Origin: Pseudoalteromonas rubra | GTDB lineage: Bacteria > Pseudomonadota > Gammaproteobacteria > Enterobacterales > Alteromonadaceae | Assembly (NCBI RefSeq): GCF_000967655.1 | Contig: NZ_JXYA01000026.1 | Location: 123,020 to 187,019 of the forward strand | DNA length: 64,000 nt | Reading direction: 5' to 3' | Shown here: positions 35,853 through 44,804 of the stretch, one piece after another | How the letters are laid out: each line of letters begins with the position of its first letter | Numbering within the stretch: position 1 is the first letter of the stretch | Position numbers and translations under genes: made by a program | Notes under the pieces: generated by a model | Told to the model about the DNA's origin: nothing | The model's database searches: none | The model's input: only the letters and a program-made list of their open reading frames with translations

Positions 35853-36941
35853 CTAGGGATTGTCTTTGGCTAAAAATGCTGGTGACACCAGGTATTGCGC
35901 CTGTTTGTTTTTTAGCAGGCTGAATTGGCTAAAGTCCACCCCTGTCCAGTCAGTTTTGTCGGCCAGCCAGATGTAGCGATGCACATTTTGCTGGCTGATA
36001 ACCTCCAGTGGATACGTAATAGACTGGTGAGTCTGCCAGTAGGAATGACCGTGAAACCTGTCATACAAAGACAAAATAGCCAGGCCGCCCATAATAAAAT
36101 GTCCACCAACAGACGCCTGTAACTCGCCTTGCTCTATGAGCCGGAGCGTGTCACTCAACCAGTCGAAGCCCCCTATCGCAACAAAGGCCTGCTCCTTTGC
36201 GGCACGCTGTTTTACCGCACTGAGTGCACCCATGGCCATAAGGTCTGACGCACTCCAGATGATATTAGTATCCGGATATCGTTTCAGCAGTCGCTGGGTT
36301 TTCTCCATCGCTTGTGTTTTGGACCAGCTGGCATAAATAGACTGTTGCAGGGCAACCCCCTGACTACCAAAATACGATTGCGCCCCCTGGTTGCGCGCAT
36401 CAGACTCGCTGCCATAGTGACCATTGATTGCTATCGACTGGGGTTTGGCCCCAGGATTGTTCGCGCGTAATGACTCTGTTAACGCCTGTGCCAGATCGGC
36501 ACCGGCCCGAAAATTGTCAAAATAAATTTCACCCAGCCAGTTTTTGTATCTCTGTGCGGGTCTGCCAATCTCAGACTGCTCCGGGCCGCTAATGGTTTGC
36601 TCTAAGGTCAGATACTGGATCCCGTACTTTTCCAGCAGATCCAGGTGTTGCTCGGCATTGCCCGGATAGAGCATTAACACCACATAATCCGGAGTTGCGC
36701 GATATTCCAAATATTTTTGCAGCTCTGCCAGCTGGATGTAGCGACTACCGTCACCATAAATCACATCGAGCTTAACATTGAGCTGTTTACTGGCAGCTTT
36801 GGCAATGGACTCAACCTTCTGCCAAAACGGCTCGCCTGACACAGACGGATTAACCAAAAGTACTGAAAAATCGGCCTTTGCCCAGCTCAGAGGGGCAAAA
36901 CACAACAGACAGGTTAGCAAAACACACTGCAACAACTTCAC
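35853..36941 (-). CDS. Periplasmic sugar-binding-like protein (orphan substrate-binding protein)
   Basis: The 362-residue product has a signal peptide (MKLLQCVLLTCLLCFAPLSWA) and a type I periplasmic binding protein fold, similar to ribose/galactose-binding proteins (FSVLLVNPSVSGEPFWQKV; IAINGHYGSESDARNQGA; IIWSASDLMAMGAL; AIGGFDW). No permease or ATPase gene is adjacent, so it may act in signalling or be shared by another transporter. It starts with GTG at 36941, 21 bases after the DUF418 stop, and is the last gene of a three-gene run. Confidence 0.82.
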   Translation of the reverse strand: MKLLQCVLLTCLLCFAPLSWAKADFSVLLVNPSVSGEPFWQKVESIAKAASKQLNVKLDVIYGDGSRYIQLAELQKYLEYRATPDYVVLMLYPGNAEQHLDLLEKYGIQYLTLEQTISGPEQSEIGRPAQRYKNWLGEIYFDNFRAGADLAQALTESLRANNPGAKPQSIAINGHYGSESDARNQGAQSYFGSQGVALQQSIYASWSKTQAMEKTQRLLKRYPDTNIIWSASDLMAMGALSAVKQRAAKEQAFVAIGGFDWLSDTLRLIEQGELQASVGGHFIMGGLAILSLYDRFHGHSYWQTHQSITYPLEVISQQNVHRYIWLADKTDWTGVDFSQFSLLKNKQAQYLVSPAFLAKDNP

Positions 36942-36962
36942 GATACACAGCCTTTCGTTATG

Positions 36963-38063
36963 TCACACACGGCTAAGATGCCGCACGCAACGTTTCAATA
37001 TAAACTCGGCAGGGCCGGTTTTTTTAGCCCTGTTAAGCAGTATAGCTAAGATCACCTGAACCAGGGTCAAAGCCAGAAAAAACACAAAATACTCCGGGCG
37101 CGTGAATAAGACACGGGCAGCAGGAAAAACAAAATGAAACACCCCAATACCAATCAAAGACTGAAGTAAATAGAGCGACAAAGAATAGCGCCCAACGATG
37201 GCCAGTATTTTGCTAACCCTAGGCAGATTGGCAGTAATAGCCTGCAACAGCATTAGATAACCCAGCGCCATAGGGAGAGCCGCCAACCAGTTAATGGTTT
37301 CCAACACCTGACCTGTGGTTGTATCACGATTGAGCCACAGCAGCAGCGACACAGACGCACTCGCACACCACAGTATCCACACCCATTTTGCCGGCAGAGC
37401 GCGTTGTCCGCTGAACCAGCCTCGCTCATAGAGCTCCATACCAAATAACATCAACCCTAAGGTATTCCACAAAGTCGCGAGTGGGATAAGCAAGATCATC
37501 ATGTTAAAGTGGCTGACATTTTGGCTCAGCAGCTCGGCATAATTAACCGGCATCGACGTAATCAAAGTGGCATACTCGGCGCTGGCACGGTCAATATTCG
37601 GCTCACGAACAAGCAGGCTAAGTACCACCAGCAAACCCACGGGTAGCAAAGTCAGTAAGGCTGCTGTCAGTAACCTGTGTTTGGCGTTGAGCCACATCAA
37701 TGCCAATAACCCGGACAAGGCATAATTGAGCAAAATGTCTCCGGGCCACAGTAAATATCCGTGCAGTACGCCAAACACAGCCAAAATACACAGTCGGGAT
37801 TTTATCATAAAGAGCGCGTCATCGCCCTTTTGCCACTGCTGGTATTGCATTACCAGCGCAGCACCAAACACCAGGCAAAACAAGGTACGAAAACGGCCAT
37901 CGGCAAACACAGTGGTCACAAGCGATAAGCCAGATTCAAGCCAATCCTGATTAACCGGGGGCACATAACCGTAGGCAAAGTTGGCCATAAAAAACAGATT
38001 CGTCAGGGTCAGGCCGAGTAATGCAAAGCCCCTGACGCTGTCTATATACGGGTTTCTTACCAT
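36963..38063 (-). CDS. DUF418 (YeiB-like) multipass membrane protein
   Basis: The 366-residue protein has about 8-10 hydrophobic segments. It starts with the family-typical NPYIDSVRGFALLGLTLTN, and ends with a DUF418 domain (a membrane segment near SLSLYLLQSLIGIGVFHFVF). DUF418 proteins are poorly characterised and distantly related to membrane acyltransferases. The ATG at 38063 overlaps the last base of the upstream TGA (TGATG), so it is translationally coupled to the EAL-HDOD gene. Confidence 0.85.
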   Translation of the reverse strand: MVRNPYIDSVRGFALLGLTLTNLFFMANFAYGYVPPVNQDWLESGLSLVTTVFADGRFRTLFCLVFGAALVMQYQQWQKGDDALFMIKSRLCILAVFGVLHGYLLWPGDILLNYALSGLLALMWLNAKHRLLTAALLTLLPVGLLVVLSLLVREPNIDRASAEYATLITSMPVNYAELLSQNVSHFNMMILLIPLATLWNTLGLMLFGMELYERGWFSGQRALPAKWVWILWCASASVSLLLWLNRDTTTGQVLETINWLAALPMALGYLMLLQAITANLPRVSKILAIVGRYSLSLYLLQSLIGIGVFHFVFPAARVLFTRPEYFVFFLALTLVQVILAILLNRAKKTGPAEFILKRCVRHLSRV

Positions 38064-39280
38064 CAATATACGTGTTCACGGTACATATCAGCCCAGGTTA
38101 CCGCAGAGGCGTGAAACTCGGGCAGATTGTCATCCTCCATGTTCAGCAAGGCACAGGCTTCTTGCAGTGCCCACCAGCTGCCGCTTTCATAAGCCCTGAC
38201 CACATTCAAAATGTAATACAAGGTATTGGACTTACCCAACAGTGCATCATGGATAATCTCAGGGAAAGGCAGTCGACCAACCAGCAGCTCCATCGGTTTA
38301 TCGAGGATGGCGTCGAGCAAAGAAAACAGCCCGACCAAAAAGCTCATGCTGGCAACCCCAGGGGCAATTTGCTGCGCAATTAACTCACAAAACCGCGAGC
38401 GAACAATACTGAGGCGGGTCAGCTCCGTGGGCTTATTGGTGGCAACATGGGCTGTCATGATCAGATTAACGAACTTTAGTACGCGCTCATTACCCAGATA
38501 GACCAGCGCCTGCTTAAGGGATTCGATACGACTCTTAATAGGGAAAACACCGGAATTGATCAGCCGCAGTAGCTTGTAAGCAAGCGCGGTGTCCTGTGCA
38601 AACAATTCAGAGATCCGCCCCAGATTCATGTGTGGCTTCAAAACTTCAGCATAAATTAGCATGACAATGGCGTAGTTTATTTCAATGTCCTGCTGCGAGA
38701 TCATAGTTGGCTTGGCGAAAAAATACCCCTGGAAAAAGGTAAACCCCATTTTTTTCGCTTCGATGAACTCGTCTTCTGTTTCTACTTTTTCGGCCAATAA
38801 CTTAAGGTTTTTGCGCTTTTTTAGCTGCTCCACCAGTGGCGCGATTGTCTCCAGCGGGCTCTCGACTAAATCAAACTTGATCAGGCGCACCAGCTTAAGA
38901 AACGGCTCCCAGTCTTTCGAGTAAGTGAAATCGTCCAGGGCCAGGCGATAATTATTATGGAACAGTGCCCTGACCCGCTCGTAATTGTCTTTTGTCGGGG
39001 GAATGGTCTCCAGCAGCTCCAGGATCACATCACTGCTGGGCAAAAACTGGGCAAGCTCCTGGTTAAGCGATTCTTCGCCTATGTTGATCAGGGCTTTTTT
39101 ACCCGATGTCAGATAACGTGTACCCAGATTAAGCTGGTTATCCATAATCAGTCGCGCCGTTGCGGCATCATCAGCAATGTTGGGGAAGCAATTTTGTTTA
39201 CCATCTCGAAACAGCAATTCATACGCAACCACCTGTTTCTTCCGATTAAAGATGGCCTGCCTTGCCACAAACACTTTCAA
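38063..39280 (-). CDS. EAL-HDOD (YuxH family) signalling protein
   Basis: The N-terminal domain (about 1-200) is a divergent EAL domain: YELLFR (E21) in place of EAL, DVILELLET, LALDDF, LIKFDL and LLAEKVET in the expected order. The C-terminal HDOD domain spans about 200-390 (KLLRLINSGVFPIKSRIESLKQALVYLG). The EAL-type active residues are partly retained, so phosphodiesterase activity is uncertain; many YuxH-family members are thought inactive. It is the first gene of a run with DUF418 and a periplasmic binding protein. Confidence 0.88.
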   Translation of the reverse strand: MKVFVARQAIFNRKKQVVAYELLFRDGKQNCFPNIADDAATARLIMDNQLNLGTRYLTSGKKALINIGEESLNQELAQFLPSSDVILELLETIPPTKDNYERVRALFHNNYRLALDDFTYSKDWEPFLKLVRLIKFDLVESPLETIAPLVEQLKKRKNLKLLAEKVETEDEFIEAKKMGFTFFQGYFFAKPTMISQQDIEINYAIVMLIYAEVLKPHMNLGRISELFAQDTALAYKLLRLINSGVFPIKSRIESLKQALVYLGNERVLKFVNLIMTAHVATNKPTELTRLSIVRSRFCELIAQQIAPGVASMSFLVGLFSLLDAILDKPMELLVGRLPFPEIIHDALLGKSNTLYYILNVVRAYESGSWWALQEACALLNMEDDNLPEFHASAVTWADMYREHVY

Positions 39281-39437
39281 ATCACTGCTCCCAGCTATCT
39301 ACTGCTCAATTAATAGCACTTTTGTTTTATTAGTTTGTCTTAATGGGGAATATTTTAACCACATTTCATTAGAAAAAACATCAAACTAAAACATTAATGT
39401 ATTAGAATAGTCGATAGCTGAGCGAGCAGGCAAACAC

Positions 39438-40976
39438 CTACCCATACAATTTTTCGATATACTGGCTGGCAATGGTATCCCAACTGAAACGCTGCGCTCC
39501 CGCATTGGCCTTAATTTCAAGATATCTTTGGGGCTCATTACGGTGAATATTGAGCGCCTGGCGTAAACTCTCCAGCAGCTGCTGCGCTTGTTCCTCCAGC
39601 GTCCTGCCAGCAAACAAAAACCCGGTGCGCTCGTGGTCAATGGTATCTTTAAGTCCACCAACCTGATGGGCCAGACAAGGTTGGCCCGCACGCATTGCCA
39701 GCATCTGACTAATACCACAAGGCTCAAACGAGCTGGGCATCAGGAACAAATCACCAAGATCATACAAATGATCGCCCAATGCCTGTCCATACCCTTGTAA
39801 ATACAAGACATTATCGTTTCTTGCCATAACCTGAGTAAACAGATACTCAAGATGTGGATCACCAGAGCCCAAAATAACCAGCACCCCGCCGTACTCATTA
39901 ACTAAGGCCGCTACACTATCTAAAATGAGCTGACCATCTTTTGGCTGTCTCAGTAGCAGGGCTTTTTGATCCGTCAAACGCCCGACACTGGTCACCAGTG
40001 GACGGCGAAACGTCGATTGCTGACGCCACTGAATGACCCTTTGATGGGCAATATAATGAGCCGGCTTCAGCGCTCCCCCGTTAGACATCCAGACAAATAA
40101 CGATTGCTCAGCCAAATCACAATATTCGCTTAAGGTAAGCGCTTGTGATTCTTCATGGCCCGGATAGATGCAGCCATTGAGGATCCCTGCCAGCCTGCCT
40201 GACCTGGCAGCTGCCTGCATATCGTTTTCGAGCCCTTCACCGCCAAAAAAGCCGCTTTCATGGTCGCTACTGTGCTGTACTTCTTCGCAATAGGTGGGCG
40301 ATACCAGATGTACTTTATCGACCAGGTTGATTGCTGCGCGCATTGGATTGAAGCAATGTGGGTAGATGTGGTCGCAGATCCGGCTGCCGTCATAGCTCAA
40401 AGTAGGAAACCAGGATTCCAGACTGGAGTCATCATGTTTAAACGGGCGGATCCCCTGTAAGGCCAGATTATGTACCGTATAGACGGTTTTAATTTGCTTT
40501 AGATTCACAAACCGGGGGCTGAAGGTTTTCAGTACCGCCACCACAGCCGCATGCCAGTCGTGCAAATGCAGTATATCAACCGGCCCTATCATATGATGTT
40601 CTAACAGCTCACTCACCGCAGCGCAAAACAGTGCAAACTTATTCGCATCTGTCGCAAACGGCTGGTCGCCATCATTACAATAAATAGCCCCACCGTGGTG
40701 CGAGAACAATGAGTGAGAGACCACATATTGTTCAACACCTGAGTCGCTGGCCACCCGCCATAAAGTTGCTGTTTCTAAGTGCTGCTTAAATGGCACCGCA
40801 ATGTCTGCAACAAATTCGCGGTTCAGCGCGTACTGACCATAATCTGGCACAATCACAGAGCAGCGGACCTGCTGCTCTGCCAGTGCATAAGGAATGTCGC
40901 GGATCACATCCGCAACACCACCGACTTTACAACTTGGCAGACGGTCGTTTTCCGCTGCCACCATAACTACATGCAT
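39438..40976 (-). CDS. glgA: Glycogen synthase (ADP-glucose glucosyltransferase)
   Basis: GlgA extends the glucan chain with ADP-glucose made by GlgC. The 512-residue GT5 enzyme starts MHVVMVAAENDRLPSCKVGGVADVI; the nucleotide-sugar motif is KVGG rather than the common enterobacterial KTGG. The C-terminal domain has the PSSFEPCGISQMLAMRAGQP family signature and GGLKDTI. It is the last gene of the glycogen operon, 10 bases after glgC, with AGGGAC before the ATG. Confidence 0.94.
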   Translation of the reverse strand: MHVVMVAAENDRLPSCKVGGVADVIRDIPYALAEQQVRCSVIVPDYGQYALNREFVADIAVPFKQHLETATLWRVASDSGVEQYVVSHSLFSHHGGAIYCNDGDQPFATDANKFALFCAAVSELLEHHMIGPVDILHLHDWHAAVVAVLKTFSPRFVNLKQIKTVYTVHNLALQGIRPFKHDDSSLESWFPTLSYDGSRICDHIYPHCFNPMRAAINLVDKVHLVSPTYCEEVQHSSDHESGFFGGEGLENDMQAAARSGRLAGILNGCIYPGHEESQALTLSEYCDLAEQSLFVWMSNGGALKPAHYIAHQRVIQWRQQSTFRRPLVTSVGRLTDQKALLLRQPKDGQLILDSVAALVNEYGGVLVILGSGDPHLEYLFTQVMARNDNVLYLQGYGQALGDHLYDLGDLFLMPSSFEPCGISQMLAMRAGQPCLAHQVGGLKDTIDHERTGFLFAGRTLEEQAQQLLESLRQALNIHRNEPQRYLEIKANAGAQRFSWDTIASQYIEKLYG

Positions 40977-40986
40977 GTTTGTCCCT

Positions 40987-42288
40987 TTACGCCGTTTCCT
41001 GGTTTTGACCCGCCAACAGCTGCTGTTGCTTTTCTAATGCAGCTAGCATATCACGGGTCACCAGCACTATGCCGTTTTTAGAGACTCTGAAACCGTTTCT
41101 TTTATCCTTCGCCTGGTCATAGCCTATTTCCATTCCTTCAGGAATATGACAGCTACGATCAATAATCGCATTTCGGATCCGACAATGACGCTCTATCACC
41201 ACACCAGGCAGCACAACTGCCCCATCAATTTCACAGTACGAATGCACGTGAACATTTGAAAATAAGAGAGATTTACGTACTCTGGAGCCTGAAATAATAC
41301 ACCCACCAGAGACGGTAGAGTCGACCGCCATGCCGCGACGCTCGTCGTCGTCAAAAATGAATTTTGCTGGCGGCAATTGCTCCTGATAGGTCCAGATTGG
41401 CCAGCTCGGATCGTACAAATCAAGCTGAGGCTGAGGCGACACCAGCTCCATATTCGCTTCCCAGAATGAATCTATGGTACCAACGTCCCGCCAATAAGGC
41501 TGGCCCGGATGGCTGGGATCACGAAACGGAAATGCAAATACATTATGCTCTTCAATAATAGCCGGGATGATATCATGGCCAAAGTCGCGACCAGACCCTT
41601 CGCGCTCGGCGTCTTCCTTCAACTGTTCAAATAGAAACTCGGTATTGAAAACATAGTTCCCCATTGACGCCAGGCATACCCCCGGTTTACCTGGGATTTC
41701 GCTCGGTGCTGCTGGCTTTTCATCAAAGCGACGCACCCGCTTGTTTTCATCAACGGTCATAACCCCGAAGGTATTTGCCGCATCCTCACAGGGCACTTCA
41801 ATACAACATACCGTCATATCCGCACCGGTTTCGACATGCTTAGCCAACAGCGCACCGTAGTCCATTCGGTAGACATGGTCACCGGACAAGATCATGACGT
41901 ACTTAGGTAACTCGTGACGAATGATATCCATGTTCTGGAATACCGCATCTGCGGTACCGCAGTACCACTCATCTCCATAGCGCTGAGAGGCCGGCAAAAT
42001 TTCGACCGATTCTCCCAGCTCTTTCTTAAAGTGACCCCAGGCGCGATTAACATGGCGGATCAAAGAGTGTGACTTGTACTGTGTTGCTATGCCAACCCGG
42101 CGAATACCCGAGTTAATACAATTTGATAACGGAAAGTCTATTATTCTGTGTTTGCCTCCAAAATATACCGCGGGCTTTGCTCTCCAGTCGGTCAGCTCAT
42201 GCAGCCTGCTACCACGACCACCCGCCAGGATCAGTGCATAGGTTTCTCTGGTCAGGTTACTAATATATCGGTTTGCATAACTGGGCAT
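40987..42288 (-). CDS. glgC: Glucose-1-phosphate adenylyltransferase
   Basis: GlgC makes ADP-glucose from ATP and glucose 1-phosphate, the committing step of bacterial glycogen synthesis. The 433 residues include [24 protein letters not shown], the [10 protein letters not shown] segment, [12 protein letters not shown] and a C-terminal left-handed beta-helix. Allosteric regulation (fructose 1,6-bisphosphate activation in E. coli) is a family property, not shown here. It is between glgP and glgA. Confidence 0.95.
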   Translation of the reverse strand: MPSYANRYISNLTRETYALILAGGRGSRLHELTDWRAKPAVYFGGKHRIIDFPLSNCINSGIRRVGIATQYKSHSLIRHVNRAWGHFKKELGESVEILPASQRYGDEWYCGTADAVFQNMDIIRHELPKYVMILSGDHVYRMDYGALLAKHVETGADMTVCCIEVPCEDAANTFGVMTVDENKRVRRFDEKPAAPSEIPGKPGVCLASMGNYVFNTEFLFEQLKEDAEREGSGRDFGHDIIPAIIEEHNVFAFPFRDPSHPGQPYWRDVGTIDSFWEANMELVSPQPQLDLYDPSWPIWTYQEQLPPAKFIFDDDERRGMAVDSTVSGGCIISGSRVRKSLLFSNVHVHSYCEIDGAVVLPGVVIERHCRIRNAIIDRSCHIPEGMEIGYDQAKDKRNGFRVSKNGIVLVTRDMLAALEKQQQLLAGQNQETA

Positions 42289-42320
42289 TCATTATCTCCA
42301 TTAAAAAGTCTATCTACGAT

Positions 42321-44804
42321 CTACTGCATTGGGGTTAAGCGCCAAATATCGTCACAATATTGTTGAATAGTGCGATCGCTAGAAAAACTGCCACTAGCGG
42401 CCGTGTTAAGTATGCTCATACGCAACCACTGGGACTGATCCTGATAGGTTTCTGCGGCACGTTGTTGCGCTTCGAGATAACTGTCGAAGTCGTGTGCAAC
42501 CAACCAGGGATCGTGAGGGCTACGAATGGCGGCAATGATGTCGTTGAAAATTCCGGGTTCAAATAAATTAAAGTGGCCACTTTCCAGCAGCGCCATGGTA
42601 TTGCTTAGTGCCTGGCTGGATTGAATAATGGCATTAGGATCATAGTACTGACGTACTTCGTCGGCTTGTTGCGCGGTGGCACCAAACAGGAAAAAGTTAT
42701 CCGCCCCCACCTGCTCTCTAATCTCAATGTTAGCGCCATCCAGCGTACCTATGGTCAGTGCCCCATTCATCATGAACTTCATGTTACCCGTACCTGAGGC
42801 TTCTTTACCTGCTGTCGAGATTTGTTGAGACAGATCGGTTGCGGCGCAGATGGTTTCCATCGCGGTGACATTGTAGTTTGGGAAGAATGCGACTCTCAAA
42901 AGCGCTCTGGCCTGGGCATCTTTGTTGACTACGTTCGCCACGTTATTAATCAGCTTGATGACCAGCTTGGCCATGGCATAGCCGGGGGCCGCCTTGCCGC
43001 CGAACAAGACGCAGCGTGGTACCATGCCCTGGGTCTCACCACGACGAATACGGTCGTACAATGAAATCACATGCAGGATGTTAAGCAGCTGGCGTTTGTA
43101 TTCGTGGATGCGCTTGACCTGAACATCAAACATCATGCTGGGGTCGAACTCCACATCACAGCGTGCCTGCACCAGTTTTGCGAGCTTTTCTTTATTACCC
43201 TGCTTGACTGCTTGCCACTGGCTCTGAAAAGCTCTGTCATCATAATAACGCCGCAGCGCCTTGATTTCGGCATAATCCGCTTGCCAAGTCTCGCCAATTT
43301 TGCTGGTAATTAACTGCGCCAGAGAAGGGTTACAATAAGCTAGCCAGCGTCTGGGGGTAACGCCATTGGTTTTGTTGTTAAATTTGGCAGGCCAGAGCTG
43401 GTAAAAATCATGGAACAGCCCCGATTTAAGTAACTCAGTGTGCAGCGCCGCCACACCATTGACCGAAAAGCTCCCTACAATTGCCAGATAAGCCATGCGG
43501 ATCTGCGGATGGTCGCCTTCTTCTATCAAAGACAGCGCACGTTGCTTTTCCATATCTCCGGGCCACATCAGTGCCACCTCCGACAAAAAGCGCGCATTAA
43601 TTTCGTAGATGACTTCTAATAATCTCGGCAGCAGACGGGCAAACAAAGACACAGACCATTTTTCTAGTGCCTCAGGCAGCAAAGTATGGTTGGTGTATGC
43701 CATAGTAGAGGTCGTAATAGTCCAGGCCTGCTCCCACTCAAGCTCATGCTCGTCCACCAGCAGCCTCATCAGTTCAGCGACTGCTATGCTTGGGTGCGTA
43801 TCGTTGAGCTGAAAAACATGCAAGTCAGCAAAACCACTAAAGTCCGAGCCATGCTGCTCAACCCACTGATGTAGTATGTCCTGCAAGCTGGCACTGGACA
43901 GAAAATACTGCTGTCTGAGTCTTAGCTCTTTACCATTTTCACTGCTGTCATTGGGGTACAAGACCATAGTGATTTGCTCGGCCAGGTTTTTCTTCGCAAC
44001 GGCTTCGGAATAACTACCGGCGTTGAACTCCTTCAAATTAAACTCGTCCGTCGCCTCTGACTTCCACAATCTGAGTGTATTCACAACGCCATTTCGATAC
44101 CCTGGAATAGGCACATCATAAGGTACCGCCAGCACATCCTGCGTACTCACCCACATACGATGAGTACGACCCTGTTTGTCCTGATGCGCCTCAACCTGAC
44201 CAAAAAACTTGATCACTCTGGCTTGCTCTGGTGCCGGCATTTCCCAGGGGTGTCCTTCACGTAACCAGTTATCTGGCTGCTCGACCTGAAAGCCCTGATC
44301 CAGCGACTGATTGAACATGCCGTATTCATAGCGGATCCCATAGCCAATAACAGGCAATCCGAGTGTTGCACAGCTATCCAAAAAACAGGCTGCCAGACGA
44401 CCCAAACCACCATTACCGAGGCCCGCATCATGTTCAGCCTGCTCGACGTATTCAAACTCAGTGCAATACTCTTTGAGCGCTTCTCGGGTTTGCTTTTCCA
44501 GATCCAGGCTCAGTACCGCGTTGCCCAAAGCCCTGCCCATTAAGAACTCAAGGGATAAATAGGCCGCCCGTTTACATTGGTTGTCAGCCAGATACTGATT
44601 GGTTGCCCTACACCTTGCAACTAGACGATCCCGGACCGTCAACGCCAGTGCCTGGAACAAATAATGTTTAGAATCTCCAACCTTGTCGCGCCCCAGGGTG
44701 TAGTAAAAATGCCGCATTAAATCATCAGCCAGCGTGCTTTCATCCAGTTTTGGGGCTTCCTGCCAATGCTTTACAACACACACATTTGACGTTTTCTTAG
44801 TCAT
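42321..44804 (-). CDS. glgP: Glycogen/maltodextrin phosphorylase
   Basis: This PLP-dependent GT35 enzyme releases glucose 1-phosphate from alpha-1,4 glucan ends. The 827 residues (E. coli GlgP about 815) include GNGGLGRLAACFLDS and the PLP-lysine segment KEASGTGNMKFMMNGALTIGT. The ATG at 44804 follows AGGA and overlaps the end of glgX by 8 bases; an in-frame upstream start at 44852 was rejected because it lies deep in glgX and adds an unmatched segment. Confidence 0.94.
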   Translation of the reverse strand: MTKKTSNVCVVKHWQEAPKLDESTLADDLMRHFYYTLGRDKVGDSKHYLFQALALTVRDRLVARCRATNQYLADNQCKRAAYLSLEFLMGRALGNAVLSLDLEKQTREALKEYCTEFEYVEQAEHDAGLGNGGLGRLAACFLDSCATLGLPVIGYGIRYEYGMFNQSLDQGFQVEQPDNWLREGHPWEMPAPEQARVIKFFGQVEAHQDKQGRTHRMWVSTQDVLAVPYDVPIPGYRNGVVNTLRLWKSEATDEFNLKEFNAGSYSEAVAKKNLAEQITMVLYPNDSSENGKELRLRQQYFLSSASLQDILHQWVEQHGSDFSGFADLHVFQLNDTHPSIAVAELMRLLVDEHELEWEQAWTITTSTMAYTNHTLLPEALEKWSVSLFARLLPRLLEVIYEINARFLSEVALMWPGDMEKQRALSLIEEGDHPQIRMAYLAIVGSFSVNGVAALHTELLKSGLFHDFYQLWPAKFNNKTNGVTPRRWLAYCNPSLAQLITSKIGETWQADYAEIKALRRYYDDRAFQSQWQAVKQGNKEKLAKLVQARCDVEFDPSMMFDVQVKRIHEYKRQLLNILHVISLYDRIRRGETQGMVPRCVLFGGKAAPGYAMAKLVIKLINNVANVVNKDAQARALLRVAFFPNYNVTAMETICAATDLSQQISTAGKEASGTGNMKFMMNGALTIGTLDGANIEIREQVGADNFFLFGATAQQADEVRQYYDPNAIIQSSQALSNTMALLESGHFNLFEPGIFNDIIAAIRSPHDPWLVAHDFDSYLEAQQRAAETYQDQSQWLRMSILNTAASGSFSSDRTIQQYCDDIWRLTPMQ

